This document shows positions 36,213 through 48,200 of a stretch of DNA of 64,000 bases, in pieces; position 1 is the first letter of the stretch, and every line of letters begins with the position of its first letter. This stretch comes from Acinetobacter baumannii (GTDB taxonomy: Bacteria; Pseudomonadota; Gammaproteobacteria; Pseudomonadales; Moraxellaceae): the NCBI RefSeq assembly GCF_009759685.1, contig NZ_CP046654.1, positions 434,001 to 498,000 on the forward strand. The letters run 5' to 3'. The notes under the pieces were generated by a model that saw nothing but the letters and a program-made list of their open reading frames with translations, was not told the origin of the DNA and did not search any database. The translations under genes were made by a program, and so were the position numbers.

Positions 36213-36788
36213 TTATATAGTTTGATAAAGTCCCCAAAGGTAACTTGCACCCCACCACACAGCTAAGCCAATTAAAAGCAGTATAAACGCACCTAATAAA
36301 TCGGGTATGTGCAACCATAACCAACTCACAACAGGGTTACGCCAGAATGCCGACTGTTGTTGCTTCTTTTCGAGCTTTTCATGTAAATACGGATGAATGA
36401 CATGAATATCACTCTGAATCGCATATTCTTCACGTATATGCGTATGCACCACATCTAATGCTTTTCGACTGGGACGTATAAAAATATCGAAAATAGTCCC
36501 TGCAACTGGAACAAAACCGACTACGGCATCGACTACAGCAAGTTTAATCACTGGAGTGAGCTTATGCTGAGGCACACCTATTTGTTTAGCCTTATAAATG
36601 GCATAACACGTCAGTGCGAACCCAGCGACATCACCGGCAATTGGAATAGTACTTAAGGCAGCATCAGCGCCAATACCCTGCTTTGTAAAAGGAATACGGA
36701 CCGCACTATCCATCATGGTTGCGAACTTGGCAAGATCCCGTTCTAGGGCGATAACCTGCTGCTGTGTTAATTTTTTTTCTTGAGGCAT
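36213..36788 (-). CDS. DUF4112 membrane protein
   Basis: A 191-residue protein from ATG 36788 (MPQEKKL). It begins with a hydrophilic helix, then the DUF4112 signature with MDSAVRIP, GADAALSTIPIAGD and VVDAVVGFVPVAGTIFDIF, and ends in a membrane helix (LLGAFILLLIGLAVWWG). The family has no established function. It lies 72 bases before the RND gene on the same strand but downstream of it, so it could be read through from that gene. Confidence 0.85.
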   Translation of the reverse strand: MPQEKKLTQQQVIALERDLAKFATMMDSAVRIPFTKQGIGADAALSTIPIAGDVAGFALTCYAIYKAKQIGVPQHKLTPVIKLAVVDAVVGFVPVAGTIFDIFIRPSRKALDVVHTHIREEYAIQSDIHVIHPYLHEKLEKKQQQSAFWRNPVVSWLWLHIPDLLGAFILLLIGLAVWWGASYLWGLYQTI

Positions 36789-36860
36789 CAAAATCAAATA
36801 TAAGAAGAAAAGTTAATCTTAATATACTTGATTTGATGCCCGTTTTTAAATTGTTTACTT

Positions 36861-39800
36861 TTAGGTTGAAGCTTTCGATTTAAACAGTGAACGTAATAAT
36901 ACGTACATGACCGGAATAAAAAACAGAACCAGCACAGTACCAAACATCACGCCACCTAAAATACTAATACCAATCTCTTGACGACTAACCGCACCAGCAC
37001 CTTGAGCAAACACAAGCGGAATTACGCCTGCCCCAAAGGCTAAAGAGGTCATTAGAATCGGTCTTAATCGTAAGCTCGCACCTTCTAAGGCCGCCTGAAT
37101 GGCATTCTTACCTTTTTCTTGCGCTAAGGCCGCGAACTCAACAATTAAAATGGCGTTTTTACATGACAAACCAATAGTCGTTAATAGCGCAATTTGGAAA
37201 TACACGTCATTTGGCAAACCAAAAATATAAGAGAAAATCACACTTCCTCCTACACCAAGCGGAATAGATGTCATTACGGCGGCAGGAATACTTAAGCTTT
37301 CATATAAAGCAGCTAAACATAAGAAAATAAATCCAGCCGAAATTAAATATAACCACACCGCCTGATTAGTCGACTTCTGTTCTTCAAAAGATAAACCTGT
37401 CCACGCTAAACCAATATCTTTTTGTTGGTTAACAAGTTGTTCTACATCTTTCATCGCTTGGCCAGAACTGCTGCCACTCGCAACATCTGCTTGTAGTTGT
37501 AAAGCACTATATCCCATATAGCGTTTTACAATTTCCGGTGCCCCGCCCCAGCTAAAGGTGGCAAATGAACTAAACGGAACCATTTCATTTTGGTCATTAC
37601 GTACAGACCAGTTATATAAATCTTCCGGTTTAGATCTAAACTCGGCATCACCTTGAATCATGACACGTTTAATACGGCCCCGATCAATAAAGTCATTTAC
37701 ATAAGTTCCGCCCCATGCGCTAGATAAAGTATTATTAATTGCCGATAGCTGTAGTCCATTTGCTAGTGCCTGTTTCTGGTCAATCTTAATATTAAGATTT
37801 GCCTTACTATTGGTTGACTGCTTATCAAAGTTTTCGAAAGTTGAATAATTTTTACTTTGAGCCTGCAATTGGCGGAAGGCACTATCTAGAAAATCTTGCC
37901 CTTGCCCATTCAAATCCTGAATCCATAAATCCAGACCATCTGTTTGACCTAAGCCATTAACTGAGGCAGGTAAAGTCACATTAATCTGTGCATTATTAAA
38001 ATGACTAAAGTATTTCATTGCACGCTTTTGTATAGCCTCAGCCGAGTTTTCTTTTCCTGTTCGGACATCCCACGGTTTTAGAGCAATAAACCCTTGTGCC
38101 AAGTTTTGTCCTGTGCCCGAATAATTTCGTCCATAGCGGATTAAAACCAAATCTACGTTTTTATCTTCTTGAGTTAAGAAATATTGGCGGACTTGCTCAC
38201 CAATTTTCTGGCTTTGAGAAATTGGTGCGCTGTCTACGAGCTTAATTTGAACACTTAAAATTCCTTGGTCTTCTTTAGGAATAAAACCGCTTTTTAAACC
38301 GTTATAGAACAGCGTAAAAACGGCAATTAAAGCCACAAAAATCACAATAACTGATTTACTGTAATGAATACTCGTCTGAACAAGCTTGATATATTGATTT
38401 TTAAGTTGCTCAATCTTTTGGTTAAACCATACGGCCCAACGCTGAGGTTGAGGGTTTGGTTTTAAAATTAATGCACATAAAGCCGGTGTTAAAATGAGCG
38501 CAACAATAAGCGACAACGCCATAGCGGCAACTAAAGTAATAGAAAACTGACGGTAAATCACCCCAATTGAACCACCTAAAAAGGACATTGGAATAAAAAC
38601 AGCAGTTAAAACCAACGTAATTCCGACTAAGGCACCACTAATTTCCCCCATCGACTCAATAGCAGCTTCTTTAGGAGATAAGTGCTGTTCATGCATGAGC
38701 CGCTCAACATTTTCCACGACCACGATTGCATCATCGACTAGCAAACCAATCGCGAGTACCAGCGCAAATAACGTTAAGGTGTTAATACTAAAACCAAGCA
38801 CATATAAGACAGCGAAAGTTCCTAAAATCACAACTGGAACGGTAATACTCGGAATGAGCGTAGCACGCCAGCTTTGTAAGAACAGGAACATGACCAAAAT
38901 AACCAGAATAATCGCCTCTACCAGAGTCTTTACTACTTCCTTAATTGACTCTTGAACAAAGGGCGTATTATCTCGTGGATAAACGATTTTATAACCCGCT
39001 GGTAGTTTCGTTGTAAGCTGATCTAGAGTTTGGTGGATGAGCTTAGAGGTCTGAATTGCATTTGCACCCGAAGATAAAGAAATACCCAAACCTGCTGCAG
39101 GATAGCCATTAATAGTGTTAAAAGACTGATAGTTTTCTGCACCTAGCTCAACTCTGGCAATATCTTTTAAATACACATAACTCGCTGTTTTATTCGACTT
39201 CACGACAATATTTTTAAAATCCTCAACTGTTTTTAAGCGAGAACCTGCTGTGACTTTTGTATTTAAATATTGACCGTCAATTACGGGTAAGTCACCAATT
39301 GCCCCAGCGGCGACTTGAGTATTTTGTGCGGTGATTGCATTCGCTACATCACTTGGCATTAAATTATATTGCTTTAATTTATCGGGATTTAACCAGATAC
39401 GCATGGCATATTGTGAACCAAATACATCAGTTTCGCCCACCCCTTCAATACGGTTCAGGTTATCTACCACATGCGTAGTTAAATAGTCCGATAGCTCAAT
39501 GTTTCCTGTTTTACCTGTCGAGTCATATAAGCCAATTACCATAAAAGTGTCACCCAGTGACTTACTTACCGTAACACCTTGGCGTTGAACTTCATCAGGT
39601 AAGCGACGTATTACGCCACTAATACTATTTTGTACTTGGACCTGAGCAGTATCCGGATTTGTTCCGTTATCAAAACTTATAGTAATTCGGCTACGTCCAG
39701 ATGAGTCACTCGATGAACTAAAATAGAGTAAGTGATCAATCCCTTGTATTTGCTGTTCTAAAATTTGAGTAACACTTTGCTCAACCGTTTGAGCATCTGC

Positions 39801-39956
39801 ACCACTATAGTTGGCTGACACAGTAATTTTAGGTGGAGCAATGTCTGGATACCGTTCTACAGGCAAATTCATGACCGAAAAAATACCGAAAGCCATAACA
39901 ATGATCGCCAATACATTGGCAAAAATGGGGCGTTGAATAAAAAATTTAGATAGCAT
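36861..39956 (-). CDS. HAE1-family RND multidrug efflux permease (orphan)
   Basis: A 1,031-residue AcrB-type inner-membrane pump subunit. Twelve membrane helices, two large periplasmic loops, the proton-relay aspartates in GLLVDDAIVVVENVERL (about residue 407) and the FAWVLAGI-type second half are typical. By eye it is closer to AdeJ than to AdeB or AdeG of Acinetobacter (PAAGLGISLSSGANAI, NVMFLFLQSWRATLIPSI region). No membrane-fusion protein, outer-membrane channel or regulator gene lies beside it, so it must use partners encoded elsewhere or was separated from them. The substrate is unknown. Confidence 0.9.
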   Translation of the reverse strand: MLSKFFIQRPIFANVLAIIVMAFGIFSVMNLPVERYPDIAPPKITVSANYSGADAQTVEQSVTQILEQQIQGIDHLLYFSSSSDSSGRSRITISFDNGTNPDTAQVQVQNSISGVIRRLPDEVQRQGVTVSKSLGDTFMVIGLYDSTGKTGNIELSDYLTTHVVDNLNRIEGVGETDVFGSQYAMRIWLNPDKLKQYNLMPSDVANAITAQNTQVAAGAIGDLPVIDGQYLNTKVTAGSRLKTVEDFKNIVVKSNKTASYVYLKDIARVELGAENYQSFNTINGYPAAGLGISLSSGANAIQTSKLIHQTLDQLTTKLPAGYKIVYPRDNTPFVQESIKEVVKTLVEAIILVILVMFLFLQSWRATLIPSITVPVVILGTFAVLYVLGFSINTLTLFALVLAIGLLVDDAIVVVENVERLMHEQHLSPKEAAIESMGEISGALVGITLVLTAVFIPMSFLGGSIGVIYRQFSITLVAAMALSLIVALILTPALCALILKPNPQPQRWAVWFNQKIEQLKNQYIKLVQTSIHYSKSVIVIFVALIAVFTLFYNGLKSGFIPKEDQGILSVQIKLVDSAPISQSQKIGEQVRQYFLTQEDKNVDLVLIRYGRNYSGTGQNLAQGFIALKPWDVRTGKENSAEAIQKRAMKYFSHFNNAQINVTLPASVNGLGQTDGLDLWIQDLNGQGQDFLDSAFRQLQAQSKNYSTFENFDKQSTNSKANLNIKIDQKQALANGLQLSAINNTLSSAWGGTYVNDFIDRGRIKRVMIQGDAEFRSKPEDLYNWSVRNDQNEMVPFSSFATFSWGGAPEIVKRYMGYSALQLQADVASGSSSGQAMKDVEQLVNQQKDIGLAWTGLSFEEQKSTNQAVWLYLISAGFIFLCLAALYESLSIPAAVMTSIPLGVGGSVIFSYIFGLPNDVYFQIALLTTIGLSCKNAILIVEFAALAQEKGKNAIQAALEGASLRLRPILMTSLAFGAGVIPLVFAQGAGAVSRQEIGISILGGVMFGTVLVLFFIPVMYVLLRSLFKSKAST

Positions 39957-40207
39957 GGCTGCTCGGTATGATGTCGTTAATTAACAGAAGTAAATGCCGC
40001 TTCGAGACCTTGTGATGATCAACGAGAGGTATAAAAAAGACAAGTAGAATTAAACAATAAATGTAATTAAGACAAAAACAAAGCGTGATTGAATATTTCC
40101 AACAAACCAATAAAAAACCAGTTAACGAGTGTCACTTAAAATTCATGAATTCTTCATGATCATGTCAAACAAGGCACCGAAACTTGAGTCGTTTCAACTA
40201 AAACAAT

Positions 40208-41362
40208 ATGAGTAGAATTATGTTTAGAAAAGCACTTTTATGCTTAAGTTTAATTAGCTTGGTTGGTTGTAATGATGACGATAAAACTGAAACGACGCCA
40301 ACCACGCCAGAATATCAACTTCCTAAAATTCTAGTAGTAGGACACCGCGGCGCTAGCGCTTTACGTCCTGAACATACTTTAGCTTCATATCAAAAAGCGA
40401 TTGATGACGGCGCAGATTTCATTGAACCGGATCTAGTCTCTACAAAAGATGGCGTATTGGTTGCCCGCCATGAAAATGAGATTGGTGGAACAACCAATGT
40501 AAGCACTTTAAGTCAGTTTGCAGACCGTAAAAAAACAAAAAATATTGATGGCGTCGACTTAACCGGTTGGTTCACGGAAGACTTCACTTTAAGTGAATTA
40601 CAGCAGCTTAAAGCGCGTGAACGTATTCCTGAGTTTCGACCAGCCAACACAGCTTATAATGACCTTTACCCTGTCCCAACTCTAGAACAAATCATTGAGC
40701 TTGCCGAAGCTAACTATAAAAAGACGGGGAAAATTATAGGTTTATATATTGAGACGAAACATCCGACTTATTTTAAAAATCAAAATCTGGCAATGGAAGA
40801 TACTCTTCTAGAAACCTTAGCCAAATATAAATATACACGTGATATTGCACCTGTCTATTTACAGTCTTTTGAAGTGAGTAATTTAAAATATTTAAAAAAT
40901 GAGCTTGATCTTCATAAGACGCTTAAACATGCACAAATTATTCAGCTATACGATTCAAAAACATCTCGACCAGCAGACTTCGTAGAGTCTGGTGACACTA
41001 AAACTTATGCTGATTTGGCCACAGCACAAGGGTTAAAAGATGTTGCCAAATATGCAAATGGTGTAGGACCAAGTAAAGGTTACATACTGACCTTTAATAA
41101 CGATGGCTCTTATAAAACTAGTACGTTTATTTCTGATGCACATACGGCTGGCTTAAAAGTACATCCTTATACTTTCCGACCAGAAAATAACTTCTTACCA
41201 GCGCCGTTAAAGTGCAGCCCAGATAAACCTGCTGAACGTTGTCCATCTGGTGCGTTAAAAGAGTTTGAAGCCTATTTCAAGGCAGGTGTTGATGGCGTTT
41301 TTACCGATGACCCAGCACTCGGTCGCGAAGCTGTCACTAATTTTGAAAAAGCAGCAAAATAA
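40208..41362 (+). CDS. Lipoprotein glycerophosphodiester phosphodiesterase
   Basis: A 384-residue GlpQ-like enzyme that hydrolyses glycerophosphodiesters to glycerol-3-phosphate and an alcohol. A signal peptide ending in the lipobox LVGC predicts a lipid-anchored periplasmic or outer-membrane protein. VVGHRGASALRPEHT, IDDGADFIEPDLVSTKDGV and HENEI supply the catalytic His, Glu and Asp residues, and KVHPYTFRPEN and GVFTDDPALG close the barrel. Its product could feed the GlpK/GlpD pathway encoded later in the window. It is monocistronic and ends in a strong terminator. Confidence 0.9.
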   Translation: MSRIMFRKALLCLSLISLVGCNDDDKTETTPTTPEYQLPKILVVGHRGASALRPEHTLASYQKAIDDGADFIEPDLVSTKDGVLVARHENEIGGTTNVSTLSQFADRKKTKNIDGVDLTGWFTEDFTLSELQQLKARERIPEFRPANTAYNDLYPVPTLEQIIELAEANYKKTGKIIGLYIETKHPTYFKNQNLAMEDTLLETLAKYKYTRDIAPVYLQSFEVSNLKYLKNELDLHKTLKHAQIIQLYDSKTSRPADFVESGDTKTYADLATAQGLKDVAKYANGVGPSKGYILTFNNDGSYKTSTFISDAHTAGLKVHPYTFRPENNFLPAPLKCSPDKPAERCPSGALKEFEAYFKAGVDGVFTDDPALGREAVTNFEKAAK

Positions 41363-41374
41363 TTCAATCTTCAT

Positions 41375-41407
41375 AAAAAAACAGGGCAATGAATGCCCTG
41401 TTTTTTT
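41375..41407. terminator. Bidirectional terminator
   Basis: AAAAAAACAGGGCA/TGCCCTGTTTTTTT with an ATGAA loop lies between the convergent diesterase and MBL hydrolase genes. It overlaps the last codons region of the latter. Confidence 0.92.
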
Positions 41408-42368
41408 ATTTATCAAGACTGTTATTAAAATATAAAGGAATCCACTGATACTGCTCAGCATTCACTTTATACACATGACCAATTCCTGGGAACGGTAAAT
41501 GCGGGGCAGCTACCCATTGTTGCTTATTTGAAACTTCAGCAAACATTTTTAAACGAGTATTAATTGCCTGCTCTGAATTTACATCAAAATCTACTCCAGT
41601 TTTTGGAGCATCAAACTGTAAAGAATGTGAGTGGACAATATCACCAACAAAGACAATTTGTTGCCCTTTACTCTTCAAACGGAAGCTATGGTGACCCGGT
41701 GTGTGCCCTTGTGTATTGATCACTTCAAAACCTTGAATAACATCACCATCTTTAAAGGTTTTGAATGCTTTTTTTGCTTGATAAGGTGCAAGTGCAGCTT
41801 TTACGTTTTTAACAGTACCTAAATAATTTTCTTTTTTATCCGCTGGTACAGTTTTTTCATTTTCTGGATTTAACCAATAATCTGCTTCACGCTCATGAGC
41901 ATAGATGGTTGCATTAGGAAATACGGCTTTTCCATTTTGAGCAATACCGCACGCATGGTCTGGATGTAAGTGGGTCAATAAAACAGTTTTCACATTAGCA
42001 AGTTGATAGCCCGCTAATTCAAGATTTTTAGCAATTGAACCTAACTGTGGACCAAAACAACTCGCAGCTCCACTGTCAACAAGCGTCAAACTTTTACCAT
42101 CATCAACTAAAAAAGCATTTACTGAAGTCTGAATCCCCTTCTCATTTACAGCAGCATATTTCGTTAAAATTTTAGTTTTTTCAGCCGGACTTAAATTTTT
42201 AAACAATTTAGGATCTAGATAAATAGTGCCATCGAGCAAGGAAGTTATCCGATAATTACCAAATTGATGATGGTAATATCCGGGTACTTGTTGAGCTGAA
42301 GCTGGTTCTGCATAGCTTATATGCAAGCTACCCATGATAAGTCCTAAGGCTACAAATAGTTTTTTCAT
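41406..42368 (-). CDS. Secreted MBL-fold metallo-hydrolase
   Basis: A 320-residue protein with a cleavable signal peptide (MKKLFVALGLIMGSLHISYA). The zinc motif LTHLHPDHACG, the later HTPGHHSF, FVGDIVH and the final APHLPFPGIGH histidine are in the order of the metallo-beta-lactamase superfamily. The nearest plan I recognise is the lactonase/arylsulfatase-like periplasmic hydrolases, not class B beta-lactamases, and the substrate is not known. Confidence 0.85.
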   Translation of the reverse strand: MKKLFVALGLIMGSLHISYAEPASAQQVPGYYHHQFGNYRITSLLDGTIYLDPKLFKNLSPAEKTKILTKYAAVNEKGIQTSVNAFLVDDGKSLTLVDSGAASCFGPQLGSIAKNLELAGYQLANVKTVLLTHLHPDHACGIAQNGKAVFPNATIYAHEREADYWLNPENEKTVPADKKENYLGTVKNVKAALAPYQAKKAFKTFKDGDVIQGFEVINTQGHTPGHHSFRLKSKGQQIVFVGDIVHSHSLQFDAPKTGVDFDVNSEQAINTRLKMFAEVSNKQQWVAAPHLPFPGIGHVYKVNAEQYQWIPLYFNNSLDK

Positions 42369-42474
42369 CTCTTCTTCTCTATGGAGTTATAAAGTCAAAA
42401 TCTTTAAAAAAGATTTAATATTTTTTTAAGGGCTGCACTATATAATGCATGAAAAGTGTCAAAAATATAAGTGA

Positions 42475-42849
42475 ATGGATAGTTATTCTCCCTATAAGGG
42501 TAAAAGTGGCCTAAAGCGCATCTTGAATGCCACCAGTTATTCAATTTCAGGATTTAAAGCTGCTTACCAAAATGAAGCTGCATTTCGGCAAATTGTTTTA
42601 ATTAATCTTGTACTCATCCCTGTCAGCTTTTTCCTTGATGTAACTCGCGGCGAACATGCCCTGATGATTATTGTCTGTTTGTTTGCCATCATTGTTGAGC
42701 TCTTCAACTCTGCCATTGAAGCAGTGGTTGACCGAGTTTCACTCGAGAAACACCAACTTTCCAAAAATGCGAAAGATATGGGTAGTGCCGCTCAGTTTGT
42801 TGCACTTTCTATTATTGTCGCAACTTGGCTTATTATTTTATTTGGATAA
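42475..42849 (+). CDS. dgkA: Diacylglycerol kinase DgkA
   Basis: A 124-residue integral membrane kinase with three hydrophobic helices that phosphorylates diacylglycerol to phosphatidate, recycling lipid from osmoprotective glycan synthesis. GLKRILNATSYSISGFKAAYQNEAAFRQ and the core VELFNSAIEAVVDR are, in pieces GLKRILNATSYSISGF and ELFNSAIEAVVDR, the family signature including the active-site glutamate. It is monocistronic with a hairpin after the stop. Confidence 0.95.
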   Translation: MDSYSPYKGKSGLKRILNATSYSISGFKAAYQNEAAFRQIVLINLVLIPVSFFLDVTRGEHALMIIVCLFAIIVELFNSAIEAVVDRVSLEKHQLSKNAKDMGSAAQFVALSIIVATWLIILFG

Positions 42850-42853
42850 AAAA

Positions 42854-42883
42854 AACCATGCTTATAAATAGATAAGCATGGTT
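42854..42883 (+). terminator. Terminator after dgkA
   Basis: A perfect 12-bp stem AACCATGCTTAT/ATAAGCATGGTT with a 6-base loop begins a few bases after the stop; the T-tract is short. Confidence 0.75.
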
Positions 42884-42970
42884 GTAACAAAAGAGGAACT
42901 TCTAGCTGCTGTTCCTGTTTTAATTTTAGGGTTCTGAACTTAACTTATTCTTAAAATTACTGGAAAAATA

Positions 42971-43001
42971 AAAAAATCCCTGCGAATGCAGGGATTTTTT
43001 T
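42971..43001 (-). terminator. Terminator after groEL
   Basis: AAAAAATCCCTGC/GCAGGGATTTTTT with a GAAT loop lies 24 bases after the groEL stop and is a classic intrinsic terminator on the minus strand. Confidence 0.93.
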
Positions 43002-43024
43002 GGGGTTAAAGCGTTGATGCGTTA

Positions 43025-44677
<1,653 letters not shown>

Positions 44678-44717
44678 TTAAATACTGAATCTGATAATGA
44701 ATTGAGTTATGGATCGA

Positions 44718-45008
44718 TTAGCCTTCTAATACAGCTAAGATGTCTGACTCTTTCATGATTAAGAGTTCTTCACCATTTACTTTAACTGTTGTACCTGCAT
44801 AAGTACCAAATAACACCTTGTCACCAACTTTAACATCCAAAGCACGTACGCCGTTATCAGTGATTTGACCATTACCTACTGCAATTACTTCACCTTGAGA
44901 TGGTTTTTCAGCAGCAGAACCTGGCAATAAAATACCGCCAGCAGTTTTGGTTTCTTCTTCTACGCGACGAATCACAACGCGATCATGTAATGGACGAATG
45001 TTGCTCAT
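44718..45008 (-). CDS. groES: Co-chaperonin GroES
   Basis: A 96-residue co-chaperonin lid. The start [15 protein letters not shown] at 45008, preceded by GGAG, is the family N terminus; the frame extends four codons further to 45020 but without family support. [18 protein letters not shown] forms the mobile loop that contacts GroEL. Confidence 0.98.
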
Positions 45009-45091
45009 AATTAACTCCATCAGACTTAGTCTTTTTGATTAATCGTTATTGCTTTAATCCAGAGCAATAACAAAATATTTAGATGTCACTT

Positions 45092-45119
45092 TTGTGGGGA
45101 TGAAAAAAATGGCTTCAAG
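45092..45119 (-). promoter_or_regulatory. Sigma-32 promoter of groESL
   Basis: On the minus strand CTTGAA (plus 45114-45119), a 14-base spacer and CCCCACAA (plus 45092-45099) match the RpoH consensus, with CCC preceding the -35 as in the E. coli groE promoter. It lies about 85 bases before the groES start. Confidence 0.8.
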
Positions 45120-45248
45120 GGGAAAATGAAAAAAAATTCTATTTTTTTGGTCATTTTTTAACAGGTTGTGAAGAGTTTTTATTAAATTTAAAGCACAAAA
45201 TAAAAGAGGCTATTTTCATAGCCTCTTTCCTAAAGTTAAATATTCATA

Positions 45249-48200
45249 TTAAACAATAATTTGCTGGTTGTTTAGTAATTCGTCTAATGTTGTATTTACT
45301 TGATTTAGAGTTAACAGTGACACACTATTAAACATTGTACCTTCGCCATCTCGGTCAAGACTAATAGTCGTGTTCCCAGCATCTTGCTCTACAGTAATAA
45401 ATTTAGCTAATGCGCTTACATCTTTAGAATAGTCAATTAATAGTTCACTTAAATCGATTTTGTCAGCTTGAAGGTTAGTTCTTATATCACCTAAAGTAAA
45501 ATCTAACACCGTGTCATGTCCATTCCCGCCAGTCGCATCTTGGCTATTTAGCAATTGGAACAGAATGGTATCAGTACCTTCATTAGTGATATAGGTATCG
45601 TTACCTTCACGCCCATTCAAAATGTTATTACCAGAGTTACCTGTTAAAAGATTATCTAAAGCATTACCTGTTGCATTGAGATGAGCAGAACCAACCAGTT
45701 CCAAGTCTTCTACATAACGACCGCTTTCCAAAAACGAATCTACAGTCGTTGGATCATTTACTGTTTGATATAAACCAACCAAACTATAATTAACAGAACT
45801 GATAATTTTATCATGCCCGCCTAAATCCACATCTCTACGGCCAGATTCAACAAGTTGACTCTCCCAATAACTATTTTCTACCCAAATATCTTGATAGTGG
45901 CTAGTATCTACCCAAACCTCTTCATAATGACTTGTATCAATATAAACATCTTCATAATGACTTGTATCAACCCATCCTTCTTCTGAACGTATATAAGTTA
46001 ATTCATAGCCTTCTTGCCATTGGCCATTCACGAAATCATAATATTGTTGTTCATATCGACTATAATCGCTATCTGCCGTGCCATTATCAATATAAGTTAT
46101 ACCATTTTGATTTTGATAAATATTTTGTACAGTTGAATAACCACTTGTGGCCCATTGCGATTCATAATATCCATCAACAAACCATATCTGTTCATAATGG
46201 CCTTCAATGACCCAATCTGAATACATATAGCTATTATCAATCCAGACGTCTTTATATATTGCATACGGCTCAACAATATATTCTTGAACAAAATCATCTA
46301 TAGTATCAATGTTATAAGTATTATCTGTAGCATCACCTTTAAAGTGATCAATAATAACAGTCGGTAAATCACTAATTATTTGGCTAATGGTTTCACTACG
46401 GTTTCCAGCACGATCAATAACAGTAAGGTCAAGTGAAGTTGCATTTCTATCCAGATAGATAAAGAACATTCCATTTGCCAATGCTGTAGTGCTCGTTACA
46501 GAAAGCGGTTGGTCAGTAAAATGATAGGTAAGCTCAACAGTAGCATAACTTTCTACCCTCCCTGTGAGCGAACCCCATTCATCTATAGCAAGCTGCGTAA
46601 CTACATCTGGAACTACCGTATCATTTATAGCAACAATCGTTGTCCCCACACTCACATTTTGATTGGCATCAACTACTTTTACCGTTAATGTTTCGCCATG
46701 CCAATACTCATACCATAGGTGTGTTAAGAAAGCACCATCACTTCCAACATTAGTCTGACCAACCAAATTATTATTAGCATCAAAAATATTAACAATTGAA
46801 TATGCTTCCGCTTGTCCTGAAAGTACATTTCCATCTTCTAAGAGAAGCTGAGTTGCTGCATTTGGTGCGACAGTGTCTATAGGTGCCGTAATTTCGGTGT
46901 AAGCACTTTGATACCCATTGTATTCCACAACAATGCGTAAAATTTGTCCACTCGCTAGAGGTGGATACAACTGAATATTAAAGTTTCCAGCTTCATCTGC
47001 AACATTAGTGGCAACATGGTTACTATGCACATCAAAAATATGCACAGTACTAATTGCTACAGCGGTTCCCTCAATAAAAAAACCATTTTCAGATACCACA
47101 ATATGCTCTGCTGATGGCGGTGCATTAGTATCTGCATTAAAAGTAATATTAAATGGCTTACTTATATTTTTGGCTAAATCTATCGCAGTGATAAATAACT
47201 GCTCTCCACGTAATATAGGTGGATAAATACTAGCGTTAAAATATCCAGTCTCATCCGCTTGAAATTCTGCTCGTAAATCTCCATCCGCATCCATTACCTG
47301 AATGATTGCTTTTGAATCAGTTTGCCCAGTAATACCATAACCATCATTGTTAATTACCACTTCATTAATTACTGGAGCAATATTGTCTAAAGGCGCAATA
47401 ATTTCAGAGATTAGGCTATATTGATTCGTATTCTGATCATAAACTCGAACTTGTAATGTCTGTCCCTGTAGATAGTAATCATTTAACTGAATAGCAAAAC
47501 TACCATCTTCATTCACAGCATTATTCCACCCTCCGTTAATGGTCTGACCATCAGTAGATGTAACAACAACCGACATTCCTACTGTCGCCTTACCTGTCAG
47601 AATATGACCATCTATATCCAGTTTTAGCTCTGTTGCAGCAATTGGTGAGTTGGTAAATACTGGTACTAATTCATGTACAACTTCACTGCGGTTACCTGCT
47701 TGATCTTTGACAACAATACTTAAATTTTGTGTCTGGTATTGACTCAGATTAATCCATTGATTAAATGTGCCATCGTACCAAACATAAGTTGTTGTGATAA
47801 CTGCACCATATTGATCAATAATTTCAACAGTTGAGTTTGGCTCCGCCTCACCAAAAAGCAATCCGTCTGAGGTTAATGTAATATTTGCTGCTGCTGGCGG
47901 TGCGACATTATCAATTAAAGCATTTTGCTTAACTTCAACACTTCGGTTACCAGCTATATCTACAACGATGAAAGTTAATTCCTCTCCATGTAAATAAACC
48001 TGATTGAAATAACCTATCACGTTACCTTGGCTATCAACATATCCCCAACCAGCGCGATTGCCAAATTGATCTAGTACTTCAATTCGAGTATCTGCTTCAG
48101 CATGCCCCGTAAAGTACTGACCATTTACATCAAAAACAATATTCTCAATTTGATTAGGTGCGATATCATCAATCAAAGCATTCTGCTTGACCTCTGTACT

